From a bacterium (GTDB lineage Bacteria; Verrucomicrobiota; Verrucomicrobiia; Limisphaerales; UBA11358), in NCBI GenBank assembly GCA_021780905.1, contig JAJXXW010000042.1, positions 62,001-126,000 on the forward strand: DNA of 64,000 nt, given 5' to 3'. The position numbers were made by a program, and so were the translations under genes. The notes beneath the pieces are model-generated. The model was not told the DNA's origin. It made no database searches and was given only the letters and a program-made list of their open reading frames with translations. This document shows positions 51,451 to 59,121 of this stretch, one piece after another (within the stretch, counting starts at the first letter, position 1; every line of letters begins with the position of its first letter).

Positions 51451-51997
51451 AACATTGCTTTCTGTCGGCAATGTTATCGGTCTGGACTTTTCTTCGTTAT
51501 TGAGCAGGCGCTGTATGGGTGTCGAGTTGCTGCTGAATTAAGCGAAGTCGTAACTGAACGCCACGCTTTTCTGTTCGCTTAACTGGCACCCACGGCCTGC
51601 CGCATCGCAAATTACTAATGCACAAGCATTAAAACGCGTTACGAGAATCGTGTCCGGCCTCTTTTCTTTTATAGACAGGACAATTATCGCCCTATTTTAT
51701 GCGGTTTTCAAAAGGTTTTCTGATTCAGCTTGCGATAACTTTGGGTAACCGGAACCTACCAATTTCCTAGTTTTACTGGCAGTTTTACTGGCAGTCGAAG
51801 ACCGCTCACACGCCCGATGCCGGGACAATTCGTAAAGTGCGAGCTGCATGGGCGAAGGCGAAAATGAAAACCCCCGGACGCGTCTTTTGCATTGCAAAGC
51901 CAGAACTTGATTGCAAGCGATTTGCAATGCGGCAGACCGTTGGGGCCAGGTGAATTGGCGCTAAAACTCGGTGTTTTTATCACATCCCCGTTAAACC
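51451..51997. other. Non-coding zone between the two integrase fragments
   Basis: I see no convincing gene here. It holds the 21-bp terminator-half copy (51650-51670) and two nearby TTTTACTGGCAG words at 51772-51796. Base composition is less GC-rich than the flanking core genes. The sequence may be the worn end of an integrated element. Confidence 0.45.
51650..51670 (+). repeat. Exact 21-bp copy of a terminator half, att-like
   Basis: The sequence begins GTGTCCGGCCTCTTTTCTTT and is identical to the minus-strand bases 46705 to 46685, which are the loop, right stem and T-tract of the terminator. The matching left stem is missing here. It lies 200 bases from the integrase-fragment start, in inverted orientation to the first copy. 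This looks like a scar of integrase-mediated recombination at a terminator. Confidence 0.6.
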
Positions 51998-52114
51998 GTG
52001 GCAAACACCCAACACCAGCACTGCTCAATAACGGAAAGCCTGCACACCCACGATGAAACCAAGGCCAAGGCACTGCTTCAGTCCAAAAATGAAGCGGCCC
52101 GCCAACCATCGCCG
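51998..52114 (+). pseudogene. Second integrase-family fragment
   Basis: In the + frame the segment reads ITESLHTHDETKAKALLQSK then NEAARQP, which aligns with SLRTRDEAAARTLLNANNEAARQP of the fragment at 50908-51450. It is too short to be a gene and its flanks carry no other family residues. The opposite orientation to the first fragment suggests a rearranged pair. Confidence 0.6.
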
Positions 52115-52252
52115 GTCCAGACAAAACCTGCCGCGGCCGACAAGCCCAGGTTAACCGACGCGCTTCCAGAGGCGGAATTTTTATTTCAAAATAATTTCTC
52201 CGCGCCACAAAGTTTTATTGCTGGCCTGCGCCGGCGGCGATAAGCTTCCGCC

Positions 52253-53269
52253 ATGCTGCAAACTGCCCCCGGATCTCGCGCCGTCGGCGAGGCGCAACTG
52301 GCCGCCTATCGCTTCATGCTGCGGGCGCGGCTGTTGGACGACAAATTTGCCGCGCTCTACCGCGCCGGCAAGATTCACGGCGGCGTTTTCCTCGGCCGGG
52401 GCCAGGAAGCCTTGAGCGCGGCCATCGGCGTTTCCCTCAAAAAATCCGACGTCTTTGCCCCGCTGATCCGCGACGCCGCCGGCCGGCTCGCTTTTGGCGA
52501 ACCCATCCTTGACGCCGTCCGCACCTATCTCGGCTCGGCGCTCGGCCCGATGCGCGGCCGCGACGGCAACGTCCATCGCGGCCGCCCGCAGGAGGGTTAT
52601 CTGCCCATGATCAGCCACCTCGGCGCGATGGTTTCCGTCGTGAACGGCATTCTGTTCGCGCGCCGGATGAAAGGTGTCACCGGCTCGGTCGGCGCGGCGT
52701 GCCTGGGCGAAGGCGCCACTTCCACCGGCTCATTTCACGAGGCACTGAACCAGGCCGCCGTCGAAAAGCTGCCACTCGTCCTCGTCGTCGCCAACAACCA
52801 GTTCGCCTACTCCACCCCGACCGGCCGCCAGTTCGCCTGCGCTGATTTGGCGGACAAGGCCGCCGGCTACGGCGTCGAGGCGCATTCGCTCGATGCCACG
52901 GATTTTTCCGCCTGCCTGGAGACCGTCAGCTCCGCCATCGCCCGCGCCCGCGCCGGCCACGGCCCGCAACTGGTCGTCGCCACGCTGCTCCGTCTTTGCG
53001 GCCACGGTGAACATGACGACGCCAGTTATATTTTACCGGAACAAAAAAATTCCTCGCTCGGCCGCGACTGCCTGAAAGTGGCCGAGGAATTTTTAGCGAA
53101 GAATCAATTCGCCGATACCGCGCAGCTCGCGGTCTGGCGCAGCGAGGCGATCCGCGAAATCGAGGAGGCCGTCGCCCAGGCGCAGCGCGAACCCGCGCCC
53201 GATCCGTATGAGGAGAAATGGAGCGCCCTGTCCTCGGAACATTTGAACGAACTGCGGGAAGAAACCTAA
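52253..53269 (+). CDS. pdhA: 2-oxoacid (pyruvate) dehydrogenase E1 component, alpha subunit
   Basis: The 338-residue subunit has the thiamine diphosphate motif GEGATSTGSFHEALNQAAVEKLPLVLVVANNQFAYSTP near 145-182. It reads GEG where GDG is usual, and ANN where ENN is usual. An N-terminal segment AYRFMLRARLLDDKFAALYRAGKIHGGVFLGRGQEALS is typical of the E1alpha fold. Together with E1beta and E2 it oxidises pyruvate or a branched 2-oxoacid to the acyl-CoA. It opens the operon; the array of decayed DNA lies upstream. Confidence 0.9.
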   Translation: MLQTAPGSRAVGEAQLAAYRFMLRARLLDDKFAALYRAGKIHGGVFLGRGQEALSAAIGVSLKKSDVFAPLIRDAAGRLAFGEPILDAVRTYLGSALGPMRGRDGNVHRGRPQEGYLPMISHLGAMVSVVNGILFARRMKGVTGSVGAACLGEGATSTGSFHEALNQAAVEKLPLVLVVANNQFAYSTPTGRQFACADLADKAAGYGVEAHSLDATDFSACLETVSSAIARARAGHGPQLVVATLLRLCGHGEHDDASYILPEQKNSSLGRDCLKVAEEFLAKNQFADTAQLAVWRSEAIREIEEAVAQAQREPAPDPYEEKWSALSSEHLNELREET

Positions 53270-53392
53270 TAAATCTTTGAAAACATCCCAAATTCAATTT
53301 TCAACGCCGAACGTTCAAGGCTCGGCGGCGCGGAATCATTCGACGTTGGATGTTGAATGGTGGTTCTCAAATGTTTCCCTTTCATTCCCCGC
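53270..53392. repeat. TTCAACG inverted words in the E1alpha/E1beta gap
   Basis: Between the two subunits lie AATTTTCAACGCCGAACGTT and, inverted, CCATTCAACATCCAACGTCG around a GC-rich centre. This is another intra-operon inverted repeat, made of CAACG(T/C)CGAA words distinct from the CACAGATG and CACGAATT families. Confidence 0.55.
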
Positions 53393-54358
53393 ATGAGCCT
53401 CACCTATCTCGAAGCCATCCGCGAAGCACAGGCCCACGCGCTCCGCGACGACCCGCGCGTGTTTGTCTATGGGCAGGACGTCGGCGCGTTTGGCGGCGCG
53501 TTCAAGGCCACGAAAAATTTGCAGAGGGAATTTCCCGGCCGCGTGCTCGATTCGCCCATCAGCGAGGACGCGATGATCGGCCTCGCCGTCGGCACGGCCA
53601 TCGAAGGCTTGCGGCCGATCATCGAAATGCAGTTCGCCGATTTTTCAACCGTCGCGTTCAACCAGATCGTCAACCAGGCTTCCACCTTGTTCTGGCGCAC
53701 GAATGTCCCCTGCCCCATCACCGTGCGCCTGCCGTTCGGCGGCACGTCCGGCAGCGGGCCGTTCCACAGCCAGTGCCTGGAAGCAATTTACGCGCACTAT
53801 CCCGGCCTCGTCGTGCTGACGCCGGCGACCGTGGCAGACGCCTATTCCATGCTGCTCGCCGCCGTGGCGATTGATGACCCGGTTATTTTCTGCGAACACA
53901 AGTTCCTTTATTACCATCTCAAGGCCGAAAAATTGCCGAGCGAAGCCTTGCCCGTCGGCAAGGCGCGCATCGCCCGCGAAGGCCGCGACCTCACCATCGT
54001 CACCTACAGCGCGATGGTGCACGAGGCGCTCGCTGCGGCGGACGAACTCGCCACCGAGGGCTGGCAGGTGGAAGTCGTGGACCTGCGTTCCATCAAGCCG
54101 CTCGACACCGACACCGTCGTCGCAAGCGTCGCGCGCACCGGCCGGTTGCTCTGTGTCGGCGAAGCGTGGCCGTGGGGCGGCGTGACGGCGGAAGTGATCG
54201 CGCGCGTGACCGCCGAGGGTTACGGCCTGCTCGACGCACCGCCGCAACGCCTGAACGCCAAAGACACGCCCGTGCCATATCACCCAAGCCTCTGGGCCGC
54301 GCACCGGCCGACCGCGCGCAGCGTGGCCGGTGCCGCCCGGAAACTGATCCGCTTCTAA
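53393..54358 (+). CDS. pdhB: 2-oxoacid (pyruvate) dehydrogenase E1 component, beta subunit
   Basis: The 321-residue subunit starts MSLTYLEAIREAQAHALRDDP. The family residues appear in VFVYGQDVGAFGGAFKATKNLQREFPGRVLDSPISE, EMQFADFSTVAFNQIVNQAS and VVDLRSIKPLDTDTVVASVARTGR. The C-terminal domain ends HRPTARSVAGAARKLIRF. It forms the heterotetrameric E1 with the upstream subunit. The frame is open earlier, but this ATG is the family start. Confidence 0.92.
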   Translation: MSLTYLEAIREAQAHALRDDPRVFVYGQDVGAFGGAFKATKNLQREFPGRVLDSPISEDAMIGLAVGTAIEGLRPIIEMQFADFSTVAFNQIVNQASTLFWRTNVPCPITVRLPFGGTSGSGPFHSQCLEAIYAHYPGLVVLTPATVADAYSMLLAAVAIDDPVIFCEHKFLYYHLKAEKLPSEALPVGKARIAREGRDLTIVTYSAMVHEALAAADELATEGWQVEVVDLRSIKPLDTDTVVASVARTGRLLCVGEAWPWGGVTAEVIARVTAEGYGLLDAPPQRLNAKDTPVPYHPSLWAAHRPTARSVAGAARKLIRF

Positions 54359-54362
54359 ATTT

Positions 54363-55562
54363 ATGCCGCAGATTCCCATCATCATGCCGCAGCTCGGCGA
54401 ATCCATCGCCGAGGCCGCCATCCTCACTTTTCTCGTGAAGCCCGGCGACCCCGTCGAGGGCGGACAGGACTTGATCGAGGTGGAAACCAACAAGGCCACC
54501 ATGACCGTCACCGCGCCCTGCGGCGGGCGAATTGAGAGTTTTTCCGCGCAGCTCAATGAAAGCTACGCCGTCGGCGATGTGCTGGGAAAAATCGAAGTCA
54601 CCGCCGAGGAAGCCAAGCGGCTCGGCCTTGACCTTCCCGCACCGGCGAAAAGTTGCGACACGGAGACCGAAATCCTTTCCAAAAAATCCCGCAACGCCAC
54701 CGGCTCACGCGTGGAGCCGACCGTGCGCGGCCTGCCGGTGCCCGCCAACGCCAGCGGCGCGAGCTACATTTCGCCCCGGCTCAAGGCGCGGATGCACGAA
54801 CTCGGCTTGAGCGCCGCCGACCTCGCGGGCATCGCCGGCAGCGGCGCGGCCGGCCGCGTGACGGTGGAGGATTTTGAAAAGTTCATGGCGAATCTGGAGC
54901 AGCAAAAGCTGACCAAGGCTTCATCCATGCGCATCGCCGTGGCCGACGCCATGCGCCGGAGCTGGACGCGCCCGCTGGCCACGGTCGGCCTGCCGGTGCA
55001 ACTGGACGCCGTGCTCACGCATCGCAAGACCTGCGAACCCAAACCCGGCCCGGCGCTTTACGCGTTGCGCGCGCTGGCGCTGGCGCTGGCGGAAAACAGC
55101 GCGGTCGCCGGCCGTTTGGTCGGCTGCAACATTGTGCATCCGTCGGCGATTGACGTGGGTTTCGCCGTGGAGGCCGAGGATGGCGTGCTGGTTCCCGTTA
55201 TTCGGGCGGCCGACAAAAAGCCGTTGCAGGAACTCGTCATGCGCTACAACGAACTCGTGGAACTCGCGCGACAAAGGAAACTGCCGGCGGACGCCACCGG
55301 CGGTTCCGTCGCCACGGTCACCAATTTCGGCACGTTCGGTTTGATCTGGGCCACACCGATCCCATTGCCGGAACAGACGCTCGTGCTTGGCCTCGGCGCC
55401 GGGCGCAAGATGCCGCATTGGGATGAGGCGAAAGGGCAGTTTGCGCCGGTAATGGAGGCTTATCTTACGTTGAGTTTTGACCATCGCGTGCTGGACGGCG
55501 GCGCGGCGGGCCGGCTGCTCCTGCGCATCAGCGATTTGATGCGGCAACCGGAAAAATTGTGA
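54363..55562 (+). CDS. pdhC: 2-oxoacid dehydrogenase E2 component (dihydrolipoamide acyltransferase)
   Basis: This 399-residue E2 has one lipoyl domain (1-75, with the lipoylated Lys in VETNKATMTV, where ETDKA is more usual). A peripheral-subunit-binding domain lies at about 138-175 (YISPRLKARMHELGLSAADLAGIAGSGAAGRVTVEDF). The acyltransferase domain ends LSFDHRVLDGGAAGRLL with the catalytic HxxxD. It follows pdhB at four bases. No E3 (lipoamide dehydrogenase) gene is next to it, so E3 must be shared. Confidence 0.92.
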   Translation: MPQIPIIMPQLGESIAEAAILTFLVKPGDPVEGGQDLIEVETNKATMTVTAPCGGRIESFSAQLNESYAVGDVLGKIEVTAEEAKRLGLDLPAPAKSCDTETEILSKKSRNATGSRVEPTVRGLPVPANASGASYISPRLKARMHELGLSAADLAGIAGSGAAGRVTVEDFEKFMANLEQQKLTKASSMRIAVADAMRRSWTRPLATVGLPVQLDAVLTHRKTCEPKPGPALYALRALALALAENSAVAGRLVGCNIVHPSAIDVGFAVEAEDGVLVPVIRAADKKPLQELVMRYNELVELARQRKLPADATGGSVATVTNFGTFGLIWATPIPLPEQTLVLGLGAGRKMPHWDEAKGQFAPVMEAYLTLSFDHRVLDGGAAGRLLLRISDLMRQPEKL

Positions 55563-55708
55563 GGGCGATAATTTGATTGGGCAAAGCAACCCGGCCATTG
55601 AAATCGCATAGTCCGCTCCACGCAGGTTTCATGGCACGCCTGGCATAATTATAATCGGCGGTGCGCTGGGCAACCCGCTGCCTGCCAAGGCTGAAACCAA
55701 CCGTCATT
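55563..55708. other. Spacer after pdhC
   Basis: There is no gene or RNA I can support. The 146 bases lead directly into the 21-bp array. Confidence 0.4.
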
Positions 55709-55979
55709 TTTCCAACCGGGATCGCCTTGCTTCCAACTGGAATCGGCCTGATGCCGGAAGGAAGCGTGACGTTTCCAAGGTGAGAGGCTCGCTTCCGGTT
55801 GGAATGGTTTCGCTTCTGACCGGCATATTCTGGCTTCCAAGCGGAATTGCCTCCATTTCCGCCGGCACCACCTCTTTTCCTAGGCAACCAAGCTGACGTC
55901 GGCGGGAAGGACCATGCTTCCGGCAGGAAAAATGAGGATTCCCGGCGGAAAAATCGCGCTTCCGGCAGGAAGTTTATCC
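55709..55979. repeat. 21-bp tandem array (13 units)
   Basis: Thirteen adjoining units start at 55709, 55730, 55751, 55772, 55792, 55813, 55834, 55855, 55876, 55899, 55917, 55938 and 55959. Ten are exactly 21 bp. Six contain a perfect TTCC-N4-GGAA palindrome (for example TTCCAACTGGAA, TTCCGGCAGGAA twice). The consensus start is CTTCCGGCNGGAA. Two units (from 55876 and 55899) have slipped lengths. There are no spacers. It lies between the convergent pdhC and the 56001 gene. Confidence 0.85.
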
Positions 55980-56000
55980 AATCAGTTAAAATTCAGCAGC

Positions 56001-56330
56001 TTACAGTTTTGCCGCTGCGGCCGGCGCGGGCGGATTGGCGTCATTATGCTGGCGCACCTTGCTGCGGATGCTCTGGAGTATGTTGGCTTCCGTGGTGCCC
56101 TTGCCCAGCAAACCCATCAAGGCATCGAGCGTGCCGCTGGCGTCATTGTAAGTGTCGTAGGCGGCGGCTTGCGCCTCGGCGGTCTTGTTCTGCTTCTGCA
56201 CCTCCAGTTGTTTTTGCACCGCGGAAAGGTCGCCGGCGGACTTGAGCTTCCCTTGCAGGCGCGCGATATGCGGCGTCACGTCGAAATTCTTCGCCGTCAC
56301 ACCGTTAAAAACTTTTGCCCCAACAGACAT
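56001..56330 (-). CDS. Small protein of unknown function
   Basis: From MSVGAKVFNGVTAKNFDVTPHIARL the protein has 109 residues. The middle (QKQLEVQKQNKTAEAQAAAYDTYNDASGTLDALMGLLGKG) is helical and probably a coiled coil; the tail is alanine/proline-rich. No family is recognised. A longer in-frame start at 56417 would overlap the metF start, so ATG 56330 is preferred. It is divergent from metF. Confidence 0.45.
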   Translation of the reverse strand: MSVGAKVFNGVTAKNFDVTPHIARLQGKLKSAGDLSAVQKQLEVQKQNKTAEAQAAAYDTYNDASGTLDALMGLLGKGTTEANILQSIRSKVRQHNDANPPAPAAAAKL

Positions 56331-56397
56331 CCCGCGGGGATAATCCAATGGCAACAAAACTTGGCTTCCGCCGCGCTTCCTTTCATAATCGGCTCCC

Positions 56398-57285
56398 GTG
56401 AAATTCATACGCGACATTTACGCCGGGAGAAACGCTGGCCGCCGGCCGGTCATCTCCCTGGAATTTTTCCCGCCCAAGACCGACGAGGGCGACCGCGCGT
56501 TGTTTGAGAAGCATATTCCCGCGCTGCTCGCCGCGCGGCCGGATTATTGCTCCGTCACCTATGGCGCCGGCGGCAGCACCCGCGACAAGACGCTGTTGAT
56601 CGTGGACCGCATCCAGCGCGAACACCGGCTGCCCGCGCTGGCGCACCTCACCTGCGTCAATCACACCCGCGATGAAGTCCGCGCGCTACTGGAAAAAATC
56701 CGCGCGCTGGACTGCAAAAACATTCTTGCGCTGCGCGGCGATCCGCCCGGCGGCGGCGCATTCCGGCCCACGCCCGGCGGCTTCGAGTATTCGTCCCAAC
56801 TGGTGGGATTCATCCGTGAACAGGGCGATTTTTCCGTGGGCGTCGCCGGCTTTCCGGAAGGCCATGTCGCCTGCCAGGCCGGCAAGCACGCCGACTGGCG
56901 GCATTTGCGGGAAAAAACGGCCGCCGGCGCGGACTTCGTCATCACGCAGTTGTTTTTTGACAACGCCGACTATTTCGAATTCCGGGACCATCTCACGCAA
57001 AAACTCGGCGTGCCGGTGCCGCTGGTGCCGGGCATCATCGCCATCGTGAGCGCCACGCAGATTGTGAAGTTCACGCAGATGTGCGGTGCAAAAATCCCGC
57101 CCGCGCTCCGTTCCCGGCTGGATCAAATCGGCACCGACGACGCGGCGGCCTTGGAATTCGGCATTGAATACGCCACGCGCCAATGCGAGGAGTTGTTGCG
57201 CGAAGGCGCGCCGGGCCTGCATTTCTACACGCTCAACAAGGCGCACTCCACGGTGCAAGTCGTGAAAAACCTCGGTCTGGCCTGA
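56398..57285 (+). CDS. metF: 5,10-methylenetetrahydrofolate reductase
   Basis: MetF reduces methylene-THF to methyl-THF for methionine synthesis. The 295-residue TIM-barrel protein has VISLEFFPPKTDEGDRALFEKHIP near 17-40, YCSVTYGAGGSTRDKT near 53-68 and LALRGDPPGG near 114-123. FVITQLFFDNADYFEFRD near 181-198 is also typical. All are FAD-enzyme signatures. The gene is alone on the plus strand. Confidence 0.95.
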   Translation: MKFIRDIYAGRNAGRRPVISLEFFPPKTDEGDRALFEKHIPALLAARPDYCSVTYGAGGSTRDKTLLIVDRIQREHRLPALAHLTCVNHTRDEVRALLEKIRALDCKNILALRGDPPGGGAFRPTPGGFEYSSQLVGFIREQGDFSVGVAGFPEGHVACQAGKHADWRHLREKTAAGADFVITQLFFDNADYFEFRDHLTQKLGVPVPLVPGIIAIVSATQIVKFTQMCGAKIPPALRSRLDQIGTDDAAALEFGIEYATRQCEELLREGAPGLHFYTLNKAHSTVQVVKNLGLA

Positions 57286-57375
57286 AAAAGTTACCAGCGA
57301 CTGGTTGCAAGTTGGAGGTCGGAACGAAGACCAGCTCTGATGGTTTTGCCTCCAACTCTGCCTGCCACCGAAAAC
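57286..57375. terminator. Possible bidirectional terminator region
   Basis: Between convergent metF and mlaD, GTTGGAGG (57313-57320) faces CCTCCAAC (57350-57357) as an inverted repeat over a 29-base loop. The stem is short for a good terminator and no T-tract follows, so the role is unsure. Confidence 0.3.
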
Positions 57376-58350
57376 TTATAGCCCAAACTGGTTGGCTATG
57401 ATCCCGATGACGCTCAACGGCCCGGTGTCTTCCAAGCCGTCGGCCGCCTTGTCAAGCTTCTGGAGCGACAACTTGGCGTTCTGGAGGAAATCCTGGTCAT
57501 TCACCAGCTTGCCCACCGTGCCCTGCCCTTGGTTCACCTTGATAAGGATGGATTCCAGGTTGGTCATGGAGGCGGTGGTTGCATGGTAAAGGGTTTCGTC
57601 CGTCAGCAATTTGCCGATGGTGCCCTGGCCGGCGGTGACATCGTTCATCACCAGCTTGGCGGAGGCGATCATGTCCTTGGCGGAGGCGGCGGTGTCCTGC
57701 AGATTGCTCACGGTGGTCAGCGCCGTGGAATAAAGCGCGTCCTCATAAATCAACTTGCCCACCGTGCCCTGGCCGGCCGCGATCTGGCTGGTGACATTTT
57801 TCACGTTGGCGATAGTCGCGGTGATGGGTCCGCTGTTTTGCTTGATGAAATCGGTGAGCGGCCCGATGAGGTTGTTAATTTGGTCGCCGGTGAAACTTTT
57901 GCCGAAATTCGCAATGCCGGTGGCCGCGCTGTCCAGCTTGGCCATGATGGCGCTCAAGTCCGGTTGTTCCGCCGTTTCCAGCACCGCGCCCTCCTCGGCT
58001 TTGGGCGAACCCGGCGCGCCAAAGGAGATGGACACGAAATTCTGCCCCATCAGCCCGCTGAACTTGACGGAGGCCTTGCTGTCGGTTTTCACGGCGGCCT
58101 CCGGCTTGAGTTTCAGGGTGACGCTGACCTTTTCGTCGGCGAGCGCGATTCTTTCGACGCGCCCGATTTCGACGCCGGCCATCTTGACGCGGTCGCCCAC
58201 CTTGAGGTCCTGCACGGTGTCGAACAGCGCGCTGACGTGTTTGCCGCGGCTGAAGAATTCGGCGCTGCCGAGGGTTTCGATGATCAGCACGGCGGCCAAA
58301 ATGGTGAGGGCCACAAAAACGCCGAGCTTGGTTTCCAATGAGTTTTTCAT
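57376..58350 (-). CDS. mlaD: MlaD/MCE-domain lipid-transport substrate-binding protein
   Basis: The 324-residue protein has one N-terminal membrane helix (LGVFVALTILAAVLIIETLG) and an MCE domain at about 38-115 (VSALFDTVQDLKVGDRVKMAGVEIGRVERIALADEKVSV, then SGLMGQNFVSISFG). A long helical tail carries TVGKLIYEDALYSTALTTVSNLQ and TIGKLLTDETLYHATTASMTNLE repeats. MCE proteins bind phospholipid between membranes. The three repeated GTxGKL helices extend the usual MlaD length (about 180 residues). It is the last gene of the mlaE-mlaF-mlaD operon. Confidence 0.85.
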   Translation of the reverse strand: MKNSLETKLGVFVALTILAAVLIIETLGSAEFFSRGKHVSALFDTVQDLKVGDRVKMAGVEIGRVERIALADEKVSVTLKLKPEAAVKTDSKASVKFSGLMGQNFVSISFGAPGSPKAEEGAVLETAEQPDLSAIMAKLDSAATGIANFGKSFTGDQINNLIGPLTDFIKQNSGPITATIANVKNVTSQIAAGQGTVGKLIYEDALYSTALTTVSNLQDTAASAKDMIASAKLVMNDVTAGQGTIGKLLTDETLYHATTASMTNLESILIKVNQGQGTVGKLVNDQDFLQNAKLSLQKLDKAADGLEDTGPLSVIGIIANQFGL

Positions 58351-58362
58351 AGACAGTCTGGT

Positions 58363-59121
58363 TTATTTTTCACGTTTGAAATCCGCGTGCAAAAATTCCT
58401 GCACGCGCGGGTCGTGGTAATTTTTCACCTGGTCCGGCGTGCCGACGGTGACAATCTGGCCGTCAATGATGACGGCGATGCGGTCGGCCACGCCAAACGC
58501 CAGATCGCGGTCATGCGACACGACGAGCGAGGTGACGTGGATGCGCCGGTTGAGGTGGAGAATCTCGTTGCCGATGACGACGGCGGAAACCGGATCGAGT
58601 TCGCTGGTCGGCTCATCATAGAGGATGAGCTGCGGCTCGATGACCAGCGCGCGGGCGATGGCGGCGCGTTTTTTCATGCCGCCGGAAAGTTCGGCGGGCA
58701 TCTTGTCCACTGCGTCCTTCAGCCCGACATCAGTCAGTTTCTCCACGACAATTTCGGCAATTTCCGCCGGCGGCCTGAGCCGGTGTTCCGTCAGATACAA
58801 GCCGACATTTTCGCCGACGGTGAGCGAGTTGAGCAGCGCGCCGGACTGGAAGACGAGCGCCATGCGGTATTTGGCGGCGATTTCCGGCGTGGTGATGGAT
58901 TCGCCGTTGATCAGGATTTCGCCGGCGTCGGGCGACTCCAGTCCGATGAGGTGTTTCAGCAAAACGCTTTTGCCGCTGCCGCTCGGGCCCATGATGACGA
59001 AAATTTCGCCGGGCTGGACTTCGAGATTCACGCCTTTGAGGATTTCCTGGCCGTCAAAACTTTTGTGCAGACCGCGCACCGCGAGACCGACTCCTTGAAG
59101 CTGTTGGGGGTTGTTGTTCAT
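58363..59121 (-). CDS. mlaF: MlaF-type ABC transporter ATP-binding protein
   Basis: From MNNNPQQLQGVGLAVRGLHKSF the protein has 252 residues. The Walker A is GPSGSGKSVLLKHLIGL (51-67), the signature LSGGMKKRAAIARALVIEP, and Walker B LILYDEPTSELDPVSA. GGMKKRAAIARAL is characteristic of Mla-type ATPases. The start ATG overlaps the mlaE stop (ATGA). It powers the MlaE permease for phospholipid movement at the inner membrane. Confidence 0.93.
   Translation of the reverse strand: MNNNPQQLQGVGLAVRGLHKSFDGQEILKGVNLEVQPGEIFVIMGPSGSGKSVLLKHLIGLESPDAGEILINGESITTPEIAAKYRMALVFQSGALLNSLTVGENVGLYLTEHRLRPPAEIAEIVVEKLTDVGLKDAVDKMPAELSGGMKKRAAIARALVIEPQLILYDEPTSELDPVSAVVIGNEILHLNRRIHVTSLVVSHDRDLAFGVADRIAVIIDGQIVTVGTPDQVKNYHDPRVQEFLHADFKREK

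Noticed and set aside
55528..55887. Minus-strand frame with seven-residue PVGK-like repeats in the 55.7-kb array
   Set aside because: Seven residues per unit follow automatically from a 21-bp period; unit 4 (20 bp) and the two irregular units break the frame, and all frames show similar heptads.
55709..55979. CRISPR array
   Set aside because: The repeats directly adjoin with no unique spacers, the unit is only 21 bp and degenerate, and no cas gene is near.
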